Below are positions 19,200-29,549 of a stretch of DNA of 64,000 bases, piece by piece. This stretch comes from Orthosia cruda. Its lineage: Eukaryota > Arthropoda > Insecta > Lepidoptera > Noctuidae. The notes beneath the pieces are model-generated. The model did no database searches. It had not been told where the DNA came from and saw nothing but the letters and a program-made list of their open reading frames with translations. The DNA lies in the NCBI GenBank assembly GCA_964057195.1, contig OZ059825.1, positions 4,774,001-4,838,000 on the forward strand, written 5' to 3'. Each line of letters starts with the position of its first letter. Within the stretch, counting starts at the first letter, position 1. The position numbers were made by a program, and so were the translations under genes.

Positions 19200-19688
19200 T
19201 CCTATCCTAAGTGACGTGTGTGAGCGACCAATACTTACAGCCTAAGTTATACACTTAGTAACCTACCCATAGTTTAATAACAGAGGCATTATTTCTTGCT
19301 TTAATATTAATGTTTAATGTGAAAATCAAGTAAAGCTAGCTTAATGTGTCTCCCAACCTAATATAAAGAAACATTACGCTCCTGCGCCGAAGCTAAATAG
19401 GCAATTAAGTTTACACTTTATTACAAAACTGTAAATTAATTGCAGAACCACTAACAGATGGTGTTTGCCACAGAGCACAGAGACGTCTCATTGGCACTGC
19501 AAAAGAGTGCATTGTCAAAAAGTGCCATTCAAACCAAGAGTTGCAGTGTGTATCACCGTTTGCTCATAGATATTGACTGCCCGTGACGATTCTGACTATG
19601 CTATGACGGCTGAAAATAGTGATCAGCGCACATTGCGTGGACATGAATTTTATTAGTATCTACCTAACTATGTATGTAGTTCTGTAGC
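19200..19688. other. No recognisable feature
   Basis: Sequence between two opposed SINE copies; nothing I can name. Confidence 0.45.
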
Positions 19689-19689
19689 A

Positions 19690-19948
19690 GGTTCATCATC
19701 ACTCATCATCAGCCTGTGAGAGGGAATGGGCCGTAATCCACGCGGGCCCAGTGTGGTTTGGTGGATGTCACATGTCTTCGAATTTTTGTTTCTAGGACAT
19801 GCCGGTTTCCTTACGATGTTTTCCTTCACCGTTTTGAGAGCAATGGTTATGAAATTATTTACACAAAGTAAAGCGCCAGCCTGGGCTCGAACCCAGGACC
19901 TACAACTTGTAAGACGCGGTCTATACTACTAGGCCACCACAGCTCACG
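19690..19948 (-). mobile_element. tRNA-derived SINE, reverse orientation
   Basis: The reverse complement gives box A around TGGTGGCCTAGTAGTATAGA, box B GGGTTCGAGCCCAGG, and the same body as 18910-19190, ending at the CATCATCACTCATCATCA tail. With 18910-19190 it forms inverted SINE copies about 500 bp apart. Confidence 0.9.
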
Positions 19949-19979
19949 CGCTGCTGCGCGTATAACTCGAATAATATCC

Positions 19980-20130
19980 AAATAGAACATACTCTCGGAA
20001 TAAAAGTATCCTATGTCATTCTTCAAAGCCCAATCTATCTATATACCTAAAATTCATCAAAATTGCTTCAGCGCTTTAGGTGAGAAAACGTAGCAAACAA
20101 TCAGTCAGACAGAGTGACGTTTCTAGTTGT
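19980..20130 (-). mobile_element. Degenerate Helitron-like fragment
   Basis: GGAATAAAAGTATCCTATGT, ATTCATCAAAATTGCTTCAG and AACAATCAGTCAGACAGAGT follow the order of the common reverse-oriented Helitron-like body. No terminal CTAG is visible. Confidence 0.5.
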
Positions 20131-20407
20131 AGGTATTCCGTGCTCTGTGGTATACGTTTACAGTATTTTTTAAATAACGAAACGAAGGTCACAAAATAAC
20201 TAATAAAAGAGTGACATGTTGCCTCCAGCGTCCATTTATCAAATCAGGCCGTGACAGTTACATTTCAGGGTACATTTTCAGGCCTCACAAAATGTTGATT
20301 GCGAATTTTTTACACAAAAAATTTGTTCCCTAATCAATCAAATATCAACAATAATATTTCGTACTGTGGCAATGAGTCCCGTTTTTCTAATGTTTTTCTG
20401 AGAATCA

Positions 20408-20505
20408 AAGTCAAAAATATATTTATACCAAATAGGTCATTAAGCGGCACTTTTGAACGTCATCAATTAAAATTTACACGTAATAAAATTGATTCTACTG
20501 TGCAC
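20408..20505 (-). repeat. LINE-tail-like repeat, reverse
   Basis: GTCAAAAATATATTTATACC, AATAGGTCATTAAGCGGCAC and AAAATTGATTCTAC; reverse complement of the 3505-3660 family and similar to 48343-48420. Confidence 0.6.
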
Positions 20506-21060
20506 TGCGCGTACACTGTGTATGCACCACTATCTATTTTTTTCTTATATTTGATGACTAAACGCGATTTACCGAAATTTGATACCATTGGGGAAAAAAA
20601 CTGAGCCTTAGTCAATTTGTTTTTCTTGAGTACACTATGGACACGCAGACAGACAGTTGAAACAAGTTATGTGTCATTATAAAATAAGGAAAAGGATTAA
20701 TTAATAACATCATTATTAGTTTTTAAGACTTCCTCCTAGACAAGACCGACAATATTGTTATTTTATTAGTAAAGGAAATAGATTATAATTAAATTAATTC
20801 TTAATCGTTTAAATGAGTGACTAATACGGAAGTCATTTGTGTGTCGTGATTAATTTCGGATAAGCCAGCTAAGGCTTATACGATCGTTTAGGAAGAGTAG
20901 GTACCTCCTATTAAAATTTAAAGCAATAGCTCCGTGCATTTTCAAATCGCGGCGTTTATTCAATTTAACGTGATTCAACGTAGGCTACTTGTAAATTGAA
21001 AACTTTTCATCATCAGAACTTCCAGTTCCTGTCCTCTCCCCAAGTTGAGGTTTTCTTCTG
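20506..21060. other. No recognisable feature
   Basis: Non-coding, AT-rich; nothing I can name. Confidence 0.45.
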
Positions 21061-21429
21061 TTGTATTTTATGCAAGGTAGTCAGGTACTTACCGGGCACG
21101 GTTGCTTCAGTGAGTACCTGAATAGGTTTGGGCGAGAGACCACTGCAAATTGTCACCACTGCGGAGGCGATCTTGACTCTGCACAGCACACGCTCGAGGA
21201 GTGCCTGGCGTGGCCCTTTGAGTGGCAGATCTTGATCCGCAGAATAAGGCGAGACCTGTCTTTGCCAGCAGTGGTGAGGGCCATGCTGGCAGAGACAGAA
21301 AACTGGAGCGAAATGGCCTCCTCCTGTGAGACTGTGATGGTCCTGAAGGAGGCTGCCCAGAGGGATCTTGAGAGGGCCGTTCCCACTCGGAGAAGAATAC
21401 AGCGGGGAGGCAACTGCCCTGACGCCTAA
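21061..21429 (+). pseudogene. R1-clade LINE C-terminal domain
   Basis: The frame reads QVLTGHGCFSEYLNRFGRE, then CHHCGGDLDSAQHTLEEC, then DLSLPAVVRAML, and ends NCPDA-stop. C-x2-C, followed by H and C in the AQHTLEEC block, is the CCHC zinc motif downstream of the reverse transcriptase in R1/TRAS-like non-LTR retrotransposons, and LTGHGCF is the conserved lead-in. Only the last 120 or so residues remain, so the copy is 5'-truncated, though this part has no stop or frameshift. The sequence continues directly into a 3' UTR and then a GGTTCCGTACC element, an arrangement repeated at 38031-38509. Confidence 0.85.
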
Positions 21430-21774
21430 AACGCCGAAACCCGCCTGCGTCACAAGCAGTTGGAACTCCGGGGTTACGGGCGCTCAGATTGGAGACTCTG
21501 ACCGCCCACCAAGTGACTCCAGAAAAGTCGGTGGCACAGTGATCACGTACTGCCGTGCACAGCGAGGCTCAGGGGAGATACTATTTCAATCTCCCCAGGG
21601 ATGTGCCCTAACAGGCGTTGTACAGAGGGAGTTCCGGGGTGGTGTTTTAAGAAGTCACGGGATTCTACGTGCTGATGGTGATCACCGTGGTGGTTTTAGT
21701 GAGGTCAAAATACTACACTTGCTGGTCTTTTCCCCAAAAGTCCAGGCGCATTTTAAAGCTTTCCTCCAGATAAG
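21430..21774 (+). mobile_element. 3' UTR of the R1-clade LINE
   Basis: CCCCAGGGATGTGCCCTAAC, TGGTGATCACCGTGGTGGTT and TGCTGGTCTTTTCCCC. The part from about 21590 is homologous to 38307-38509 on the minus strand. It ends at CCTCCAGATAAG and is followed at once by AAAAAATCCGGCCAAGTG. Confidence 0.8.
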
Positions 21775-22080
21775 AAAAAATCCGGCCAAGTGTGAGCCGG
21801 ACTCGCGCACTAAGTGTTCCCTATCATTATCAAAAAAAACGCCAAAGAAATCACGTTTGTTGTATGGGAGCACCACTTTAATATTTATTTTATCCTGTTT
21901 TTAGTATTTGTTGTTAAAGCAGCAACAGAAATACTCGTACATCATCTGTGAATATTTCAACTGTCTAGCTATCACGGTTCATGAGATACAGCCTGGTGAC
22001 TGACGGACAGTCAGACAGACGGATCGTGGGGTATTAGTAATAGGGTACCTTTTACCCAAAAGGTATCGGTATCCTAAAAA
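21775..22080 (+). mobile_element. GGTTCCGTACC element joined to an R1-type LINE tail
   Basis: Full-length: AAAAAATCCGGCCAAGTGTG, GAGCCGGACTCGCGCACTAA to GGTATCGGTATCCTAAAAAA. The CCGGCC end is flush with the LINE 3' UTR. Confidence 0.9.
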
Positions 22081-22732
22081 AAGATATATTTTAAATAAAA
22101 CACAACCACAACACCTATATTAGAGACAATCTTAAGAACTAAAAGACTAATTCGCATAATAAATAATTTGAGGCAAAACGTGTAATGGGCCTTTTATCTC
22201 AAGAGTTTATCTGAGCCCTGAAACATTTAAACAAAACCTCGAAAGTAGAAGGCTTATTTCATTCTCAAGTTAAAACATATTAAATGAGCATAACAACTTA
22301 ATTTGAAGTGTGCAATTAAAATTAAGTTGGTAATCGTCTGGGGCGCGTGCGAAACTTGGCACAACTCGCACGCCCGCACACCAGGGGCAAACACTTGAGT
22401 TTCTGTGGAAGGAACCTTCATTCAATTTATAAGTTTATTTTCAAAATGATCACTAACTTAAAATGTGTATCTCACGAAGTCGGTCTTGTTAATTCTGGTT
22501 AACCTGATTGAAAGAAGAAAAGATTGGTGCTCATTGAATAAGATGATACAATTTTTAAAAAGCAACACTGGTCTCTGGTTTGGAGAAACTATAGTTGGAT
22601 CGACTAGCCCGGAAAACCGACTATACAGCCACATTTGTATTTGGCGATTGGTCGTCCATTTGAGCGTTGACAAGTCGTCGGCTATTTGCCCATTTCCATT
22701 TTCGGCCCATCTCTGGAGAGAACCATCTTTGT
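22081..22732. other. No recognisable feature
   Basis: Short chance frames only. GCGCGTGCGA and TCGCACGC form a small inverted repeat near 22342-22375. Confidence 0.45.
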
Positions 22733-22805
22733 CATCATCATTTCAGCCGAAAGACGCCCTCTGCTGAACATAGGCCTCCCCCAAGAATCGCCACATCGGC
22801 TGGTC
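22733..22805 (-). pseudogene. RTE-type LINE extreme C-terminus
   Basis: CAGCCGAAAGACGCCCTCTG, then ACATAGGCCTCCCCCAAG, matches the minus-strand end of 3905-4170. It abuts the next LINE fragment. Confidence 0.7.
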
Positions 22806-22809
22806 ATGA

Positions 22810-23164
22810 TCTTAATAAATTTTGGGCCCAGTAGGTGGCCACCCCGATTGCGGTGTCAGTGGCGAGCATAAGGTCTTCCACAGTGCAGGTGTATGGGCAC
22901 AATGGGACAGTCCAGCATGTGTGCCATTTTTGCAAAGAGGCACCGCACTATGAGTGCCAGTCGTAGTGTTACAGACGGGTCTGTAAAACCCCATTTTGTC
23001 AAATAGTGTTTGCAATGGCCTACTTGGGTGCGCAAACGATTGAGTGCTTTCCATATAGGCCACTGCAGTTCACGTCCAGGTGGCAGGTGTTCCTGGGGTT
23101 TCAAGAAGTCGGGTGGTAGTAGGTAAGCTTCTCTCCACAACTTGCTTCTCATTATATTAATCAC
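22810..23164 (-). pseudogene. LINE C-terminal zinc-knuckle region, frameshifted
   Basis: Minus-strand blocks: LPPDFL and HLPPGRELQWPIWKALNRLR, TQVGHCKHYLTKWG, then in shifted frames AHMLDCPIVP and DLMLATDTAIGVATYWAQNL. LNRLRTQVGRCK...KWG followed by a C/H-rich segment and ...A-T-A---A-YW-QN is the C-terminal end of a LINE family seen also at 61150-61320 (LNRLRTQVGRCNINLAKW) and 45601-45790 (GVAAYWCQNI). At least two frameshifts make it dead. The RT domain is absent. Confidence 0.75.
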
Positions 23165-23621
23165 TGAAAGTAAATTAACATTTTAGCTAAATCAAGATTA
23201 CTTTTCTTTAACAAACAAAAGTTCTATATATCTTCCTTTAGTGGTTACTCTTTAACGGCTGTTAGGTACCGAACGATGCAAAAAGATCGAAGTGTGATAA
23301 GCGAATCTGCATGAATTCAAGTTGAGATATTTATTGGAACGGTTCTTTTTCGTTCCTATACTAACTAGTATTTATTATAAAGTAAAAGTACTAGGTATAT
23401 ACTAAGAAGAGTCTTCCTTTGAAGCATGACTACAGTCTTAAGAACAATTTTGTTGCTTCCTTTCAGTAAATACTTGTAGGCTGCCCTTGAAGTATTAAGT
23501 ACAAGTAAATAACAGCAATATCTACATCTTTAGCCTACTAAAATCTTGCACTATACAATTATTGCCTCACTGACATCGTTAACATCTTGAGTGCCTAAAA
23601 CGTGGATCCATGCGAGACACA
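23165..23621. other. No recognisable feature
   Basis: AT-rich; no repeat or frame I can name. Confidence 0.45.
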
Positions 23622-23785
23622 ATCCTACTAATATTTATTATTATAAATGTGAAAGTTTGGATGGATGTGTGTGTGGAAGTGTGGATGAATGTCTATCAAT
23701 GAAATCACTTTTTATTTTGAACGTACATCGTCAAACAGTGGTGTAATCGCCAGACTACGTATGTAGTGTGTAGTGCAACCTTAAA
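23622..23785 (+). mobile_element. Helitron-like 5' end fused to another repeat
   Basis: TCCTACTAATATTTATTATT then ATAAATGTGAAAGTTTGGAT is a Helitron-like 5' end. From about 23712, TTTTGAACGTACATCGTCAA, ACAGTGGTGTAATCGCCAGA matches 63105-63192 in reverse. Confidence 0.6.
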
Positions 23786-24109
23786 GCTCAAAAATTTTAA
23801 AAAAATAATCTTAAGCAAAGCAAACATTATTAGCATATTATAATGACTACATAAAAATACCACTTTCAAAAACTACTTCCACGTGCCACAAACTTTTCTG
23901 GCTTCCAGCGTTCACAGAACTGTTTTGAATGCAAGGTCAGCCATTTAAACCTGAAATACAGGTATAAACTGAGCTATTTTTGTAGTATAGATGTCAGTTG
24001 TGTGCCAAGATCCAGTCGAATATGCAAACATTGTTTCAGAACAACGCAAATGCTCCTGATATAATTATTTGCCAAACTGTCTTTCATATTAGTTTGCGTG
24101 TGACGTGTG
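23786..24109. other. No recognisable feature
   Basis: Nothing I can name. Confidence 0.4.
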
Positions 24110-24336
24110 GTCTCATCCCATACAATGAAACTGTCCCGACGCGCTGAACTGATTATACTGATTATTTGATTTATCTATCGATATCGATTGATTATTAGAT
24201 GGTGATCTAACTATCGCCGTGGAACGGAACCGAACGCGATCGATTTACAAAAAATAATCGGTATAATCAGATGAAAAACGCTAGTTACGTGGCACGGTTT
24301 CTTTGTATGGGATGAGGCATCTGTATGCTAGTATTA
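24110..24336 (+). mobile_element. MITE, CCCATACAAAGAAACCGTG family
   Basis: TCATCCCATACAATGAAACT at the left mirrors GTTTCTTTGTATGGGATGAG at the right, with GAACGGAACCGAACGCGATC and AAAAAATAATCGGTATAATC inside. Other copies: 1950-2080, 29352-29549 and 41576-41762. Confidence 0.8.
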
Positions 24337-24530
24337 GGTATATTATCTGTGCCTGTGATCCACGAACTGATAAGGAGATCTCTCGCCGATTGATCGACAC
24401 TGTGCGTGACCAGAGGGCTGGCTCGTTATTTGCGCAAATAATCAGCATTGCCATTCAACGTGGCAATGCTGCCAGTCTTCTGGGCACGTACCCGGATTAC
24501 AGCGATGCGGAGGAGTTCTTCGACGCTTAA
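24303..24530 (+). pseudogene. Probable LINE C-terminus (unassigned)
   Basis: A 75-codon frame from ATG 24309-24311 (or a TTG just upstream) containing DPRTDKEISRRLIDTVRDQR, AGSLFAQIISIAIQRGNAAS and LLGTYPD, ending EEFFDA-stop. The AxxLAQ-IS-AVQRGNAAS-LGT signature is, from memory, the end of a lepidopteran transposable-element protein, but I cannot place it in a clade with certainty. Its first codons overlap the end of a MITE, so the true start was upstream and has been cut off. A 5S-derived SINE follows 43 bp after the stop, which would fit a LINE 3' UTR. Confidence 0.45.
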
Positions 24531-24572
24531 GTGTACCTTTTTTGTATATAGTGTAAGTAGTTAGGTTAGGGT

Positions 24573-24930
24573 TCGTGGCTAAATAATAACAGCCGCACCG
24601 GTCGATCTTCAAGATTAAGCAACGCTTGACGAGGTCGGTCCGTGGATGGGTGACTATCTCAACATACCGAGTTTCCTCCGTGCCTCAGAAAGCACGTTAA
24701 GCCGTTGGTACCGGCTGTCATTTGAAGATCTTTGACAGTCGTTACGAGTAGTCAGAAGCATGAGATCTGACACCAGTCTAGCCAAGGGGTACCGTGTTAC
24801 CCAGTTACTGAGTTGTGGAGGTCAGATAGGCAGTCGCTCTATATAAAACACTGGTACTCAGCTGAATCCGGTTAGACTGGAAGCCGAGCACAACATAGTT
24901 GGGAAAAAGCTAGGCAGATTGATTGAGTTA
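24573..24930 (+). mobile_element. 5S rRNA-derived SINE (SINE3 type) with LINE-like tail
   Basis: GATCTTCAAGATTAAGCAAC, GAGGTCGGTCCGTGGATGGG, then TGAC matches the 3' part of insect 5S rRNA (GATCACCGAAATTAAGCA..., TGGATGGGTGAC) that includes the pol III internal control region. The body continues CCGGCTGTCATTTGAAGATC, CAGTCGCTCTATATAAAACA and ends TGGAAGCCGAGCACAACATA, GTTGGGAAAAAGCTAGGCAG, a widespread lepidopteran retroposon tail. Not a functional 5S gene, because the 5' part is replaced. Confidence 0.75.
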
Positions 24931-25049
24931 GGTTTAGTATAAGTTTTTATAGTTTACTTTTTTTTAGTGTTTTAAGTATGTACATATATGTTATTAAACT
25001 TAAAAGGGGGAGAGAGTGTTTTTTGTCAATGCTATGAACATCCGTTCTC

Positions 25050-25115
25050 ATCCTCATCATAGCCTTATAACAACTATTTTGGAGGCGGGTTCCAGTCTGA
25101 CTGGATACAGCTGAA
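25050..25115 (-). mobile_element. Tail fragment of the 5S-derived SINE family
   Basis: ATAACAACTATTTTGGAGGC, GGGTTCCAGTCTGACTGGAT, ACAGCTGA is the reverse complement of the TCAGCTGNATCCGGTTAGAC tail seen at 24855-24890. Confidence 0.6.
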
Positions 25116-26296
25116 GGTCACAAAAAAGAAGTGTTTCAATTTTCATGGAACTTAGTACAGAGATTTTAGCTTTAATAATTAACCCTGAGGACTTCGTCGC
25201 TACTCCATCTATAGACATCGTATAAAAAACCTTGAATTATAAGTATAAGAAATGGAAATAAAATTATTCACAAAAAAAATACTAGTCCGCCATCTTAGGC
25301 AGTCCGCCATATTGGATTTAGAACGACGGCACTTAGCTAACTAAGCATTTGTGGCAATCCTATCGTACTAATAAATGGAGAAACTGGGCAAATATACCCA
25401 ATTTCTAGTATGTCTGAAGTGGGTATTGAATACTTACCAATATTGCCACAGATGTGTCTGGAAAAACCCTAGCAGTATAGTCACGTACATTCTCAACGAT
25501 TTGAGGGTAGGTAGATATTTTGTCCTACATTTGGGAGTAGTTGCGAAGAACATGAAATATCTCTTAGAACGTGTTGGAGAATTGTCTTGTGTGGCAATAT
25601 TTTAGGTGGTTTAGAATTAGAAAAAGTTTCATAGATTCTTTACGGGTTTCGTATTTTAACTGATGAGCTGAGCATTTATCTTTACAATCTGACAACAGTC
25701 TTGCCAATGGGTCAGACGGTCTACTCCCTATCTCCGTCATCAAAATTAAAGACCGTCGGTCCGAAAGTACTCTGAAACTTCGGCGTGAAAGAAACAAGTG
25801 TTAAGGTAAAGTTTCGTTTGGATCCTTCGAGTACGAAACCCTAAAAAAATACCTGACATTTTCAAGGAGCTTTATGTAACAGTTCCTTTTATCAATAAGA
25901 ACTCCAATAAACGACGGGAAATACTCCGAAATTACGATCTACTGAACAAACGTTACAAACAAACATTTTCGGCGGATATTGATCACTCTTCCACCGTCGG
26001 AGCGTAAACTGAACTAGGGATGTGACCTAGATTTTCTTAGCGTAATCGGAGGTGGAATAAATTACTTTTACTTATTGTTAATCAAAATTGACCAAGGTCA
26101 TTACTTTCTCAAAAAAACGTCTTTGTCTACTTCTAGGGCGATATCTAAAGGCTCCAGCAAAGAGTGGTTGATTTGGTACTGAACCTGTTGGAAGTGGTGA
26201 CATGGGAGCAAAAACTTGTAACTTAGTTATGCCTTGATCACATTATAAGGTCTTGGCTTAGTTGATCGTTGATTTTCCTTATTCATCTCAAATTTT
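25116..26296. other. Mostly unrecognised; one short repeat
   Basis: 25285-25330 (CACAAAAAAAATACTAGTCC, GCCATCTTAGGCAGTCCGCC) matches the 56440-56620 family. The rest holds no frame or repeat I can name. Confidence 0.45.
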
Positions 26297-26565
26297 ACGC
26301 CGAAAAGTTCTGGAGTGGTGACCGCGTACCGGAAGACGCAGCGTTGGAAGGCCTCCCTCTAGATAACGCGATGACCTGCAGCCATATTGCATAATGAATT
26401 CAGCAAGGCAAAGGGCCAAGCGTATGAAAAATCGACCAATCACATGCGAGATGAAAGACGCGGTCAAGACTGCGGGAGTCCGGTGGATGCAAAAAGCACA
26501 GGACTGATCAGTGTGGCGAAGCTTGGGTTAGGTCTATGTCCATCAGTGGATGTCTTTCGGATGAT
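26297..26565 (+). pseudogene. RTE-type LINE C-terminal fragment
   Basis: CCGAAAAGTTCTGGAGTGGT, GCAGCGTTGGAAGGCCTCCC, then AGTGTGGCGAAGCTTGGGTT and ATGTCCATCAGTGGATGTCT, ending in GATGATGATGATG. Same tail as 3905-4170 on the opposite strand, with an internal non-matching segment around 26390-26470. Frameshifted. Confidence 0.75.
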
Positions 26566-26749
26566 GATGATGATGGTACGGGCAGCTCGCATCTGTAGTG
26601 CAGCATAGCCGCAATTGATGACCTACTCTTTTAGGAGGCGAGTTACCGTTACATCCCATAGCTATGGAGTTATGTTCACCAAATAAGAAGAAGGCTTGGT
26701 TTATGCCGATTTTCTTAATTACACCTTTGTTGAGATGTAGAGATCCGTA

Positions 26750-27022
26750 AGAGAACCAGGGTTACCGACATAGCCCGAAGAATTGCCAAACTTAAGTGGC
26801 ACTGGGCAGGGCACATTGTTCGAAGAACGGATGGCCGGCTGGGGTGGCGACCGCGAAACGGAAGATGTTGCGTTGGAAGGCCTCCCACCAGGTGGACCGA
26901 TGACCTGGTAAAGGTTTCAGGAAGGCGCTGGTTGCGGGACGCACGGGACAGGTCTAGGTGGCGACGCTTGGGGGAGGCCTATTATGTCCAGCAGTCCGTG
27001 GACCTCTTTCGGCTGATATGAA
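26750..27022 (+). pseudogene. RTE-type LINE C-terminal fragment
   Basis: Reads in pieces RIAKLKWHWAGHIVRRTDGR, then, after a frame change, GRPPTRWTDD and a lead into CGACGCTTGGGGGAGGCCTA. Ends at CTCTTTCGGCTGATATGAAG. The second such copy in 500 bp, in the same orientation as 26297-26565. Confidence 0.8.
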
Positions 27023-27392
27023 GATTTGTTAACTTGCGGTGGTAGAGGTACGACTTCGTGCGGAAGTTCCGCATTTACCGAAGCTATGTACCGCTACAAC
27101 CCTAATCTGAACGACCCAATCTTACAAATTGATCCCCTGTTCGATTCGGGAGTTACTTAGAATCTGTGTGAATCGAGTCTATTACGAGTATAGGGTAAGG
27201 AAGGATCCCTTCTACTAGAGTTAGTTTAGGGATGACGTGATCGGCGTGATGAGGATTTGAAGATAAGGAGGTTGTTATGAGATGTTGTTGTGATATGGAG
27301 GGAAAAATTGGTTGAGGCAGGACGAGTGAGATTTAATATTTTGAAGAGGTTTATCTCTTATTCAGTTACTTTTGAACGTCTCGGCTATTTTA
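27023..27392. other. No recognisable feature
   Basis: Nothing I can name. Confidence 0.45.
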
Positions 27393-27790
27393 TTAACCGA
27401 CTTACCAAAAAGGAGGAGGTTCTATGTTCGACATTATGTTTTTTGGACCGATTTTGAAAATTCTTTTTTTGTTTGGAAAAGTATTTTTCGAAATTGGTCC
27501 CATTTTAATTTGGTGAAGATCCTGTGAAGAACTTCGAAGACAACAAATATACAACAGAACTCTTCAAAAACTTACGGCAAATCTCTCGGGATTGCTGCAA
27601 TCGCATGCCTGTTTATTGTTTATACCATTTCATAACATAACATCACGCCAGTACACTCTTAAGGGGTACGCAGATCTCTCATTTCACCGGTTATGTTCAA
27701 GTTTCATGAAATCTATACTGGCGTTATAGTTACCTTACTAACTTGCCTATTACGTGGGTACAACTAAAAAGTGAAAAATTAAAAACTTTT
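27393..27790 (+). mobile_element. AACCGACTTCC-family element
   Basis: TTAACCGACTTACCAAAAAG, GAGGAGGTTCTATGTTCGAC, GAAATTGGTCCCATTTTAAT, CTCTCGGGATTGCTGCAATC, CATCACGCCAGTACACTCTT, and CTAACTTGCCTATTACGTGG. Collinear with 33895-34316 (reverse), 39785-40214 and 49658-50005. Non-coding. Small conserved frames such as ...LPKKEEVLCST are shared only because the DNA is repeated. Confidence 0.85.
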
Positions 27791-28009
27791 TTGCACTAAA
27801 GATTTTTTTATAGTTTTGGGACTCTATGTTACTTGAAACACCAAACTTGTTATTTGTAGTGAATTTGCAATCTCTACAAAAGCCAGTGTTTAAGCCCACG
27901 TCTACAACTGAATCGCGTGGGTCTCTCAAACGGCTCTATTTTCATTCACATTAGCTTTCAGCACTATTGCAGTTTCAATGACGTCAAAAGTAAATACTCT
28001 TAATGCAAT

Positions 28010-28103
28010 ACTAGCTTCTGCCAGCGGTTTCGCCCGCGTGATAGTTGAACATTGTCCCAAGGGAATATACTCCTGGGATAAAAGAATCCTATGTCCCAAC
28101 GTG
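28010..28103 (-). mobile_element. Helitron-like 3' half, cut by a GGTTCCGTACC element
   Basis: ACTAGCTTCTGCCAGCGGTT, TCGCCCGCGTGATAG, then GGGATAAAAGAATCCTATGT. Reverse complement of the GCCGCTGGCAGAAGCTAGT end. The other half is not found beyond 28388. Confidence 0.7.
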
Positions 28104-28386
28104 TTTTTAGGGTTCCGTACCCAAAGTGTAAAAACGGGACCCTATTACTAAGACGTCCACTGCCCGTCTGTCTGTCTGTCACCAGGCTGTATCTCATGAA
28201 CCGCCATGAACATAGCTAGACAGATTAAATTTTCACAGATGATGAATTTCTGTTGCCGCTATAACAACAAATCCTAAAAACAGAATAAAATAAATATTTA
28301 AGTGGGGCTCCCATAAAACAAACGTGATTTTTTGCGATAATGTTACGGAACTCTTGTTGCATGGGTCCGACTTCCACTTAGCCGAT
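28104..28386 (-). mobile_element. GGTTCCGTACC element
   Basis: TTTTTAGGGTTCCGTACCCA to GTCCGACTTCCACTTAGCCG, full length in reverse orientation with modest divergence. Confidence 0.9.
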
Positions 28387-29097
28387 GTTTATTGTTGTTT
28401 AGTTTAAAGATTTTAATTTTTCTTTTAGATTTTGTGTGCTCTAGTAGTGGCTTGTGACAAATAATTGTGTTTTATTTATTTCTTTATTTCAATACAGGAC
28501 ATGTTCTACCAGTGAAGATTTTCATCTCAATCACAGACTGAGTTACATTCTCATTAATAATATTAGTATGTTAACCCAAAGTCGGCCGTTTTTAGCAAAA
28601 ATTTATTTTTTATAACAAAAATATATTAGAGAGAGATTACCTACCTTAAGACTTAAAGGCGTGTTTCAGTACTAAAGGCCTAATTGACAGAGCTTTAGAA
28701 TTAACGTAAATAGTATATAAGTTGGTTCTTATATTCTGAAATGGAGCGCGATGAATGGACCGACGTGTAACCGCTAATGTGGCCACAATTTACTCTTTTG
28801 GTGTTGAATTTAAAATTGGAAATGTGGAATTTATTTTGTCCGTTTTAAACCTTTTTCAAGTGTTTCGGGATTAGGATTTACTGCGACAAGAGCTAGTTGA
28901 ATTTTTGACTACAATATTGAATTAGCTCTCGTCTTTTTAATAGGTGATACAGATTTAGTCATTATTTTAAGCTCAAACTCATAGAGACGAAATCGCTGTA
29001 ATATGAACTATGTTCTTGTGTCAAAATTCGAGTTTCCTGATCAGTAAAAGGGACCCTAAATATTAAAAGATCGGTGATAGCTTCAGAGCTAGAACAC
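28387..29097. other. No recognisable feature
   Basis: Nothing I can name. Confidence 0.45.
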
Positions 29098-29327
29098 TGC
29101 TGGCGCAGTGGTAACGGCTGCGACTTTCGTGTCGTAGGTCATGGGTTCGAACCCAGGCAGGTTCTTTACTTTGTGTAAATTATTGCATCACCACTGCTCT
29201 CAAAACGGTGAAGGAAAACATCGTGAGGAAACCAGAATATCCTAGAACCAAAATTCGAAGACATGTGACATCCACCAACCCGCACTGGGCCCGCGTGGTG
29301 GATTGCGGCCGATTCCTTCTCAAAGAC
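29098..29327 (+). mobile_element. tRNA-derived SINE
   Basis: Box A TGGCGCAGTGGTAACGG and box B GGGTTCGAACCCAGG are both canonical, with the same body as 18910-19190. The extreme 3' tail is replaced by the adjoining MITE region. Confidence 0.9.
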
Positions 29328-29351
29328 ATAAGGCCCGTGTCACAGATACTA

Positions 29352-29549
29352 GCATACACATCCCATACAAAGAAACCGTGCCGACGTAACTAATGATTAT
29401 TTTATGTAAATCGATCGGGTTCGGTTCCGTTCCACGGCGATAGATATATCACCATCTGTATCCGTGGAATGGAACCGAACGCGATCGATGTACAAAAAAT
29501 AATCAGTACAGTATGTCGGCACGGTATCTTTGTATGGGATAAGAGACCA
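29352..29549. mobile_element. MITE, near-palindromic copy
   Basis: TCCCATACAAAGAAACCGTG, CCGACG mirrors CGGCACGGTATCTTTGTATG, GGA. Inside, GGTTCCGTTCCACGG mirrors CCGTGGAATGGAACC. This is the most symmetrical member of the 24110-24336 family. Confidence 0.85.

Noticed and set aside
24573..24640. Functional 5S rRNA gene
   Set aside because: Only the middle to 3' part is 5S-like, and it continues into a retroposon tail.
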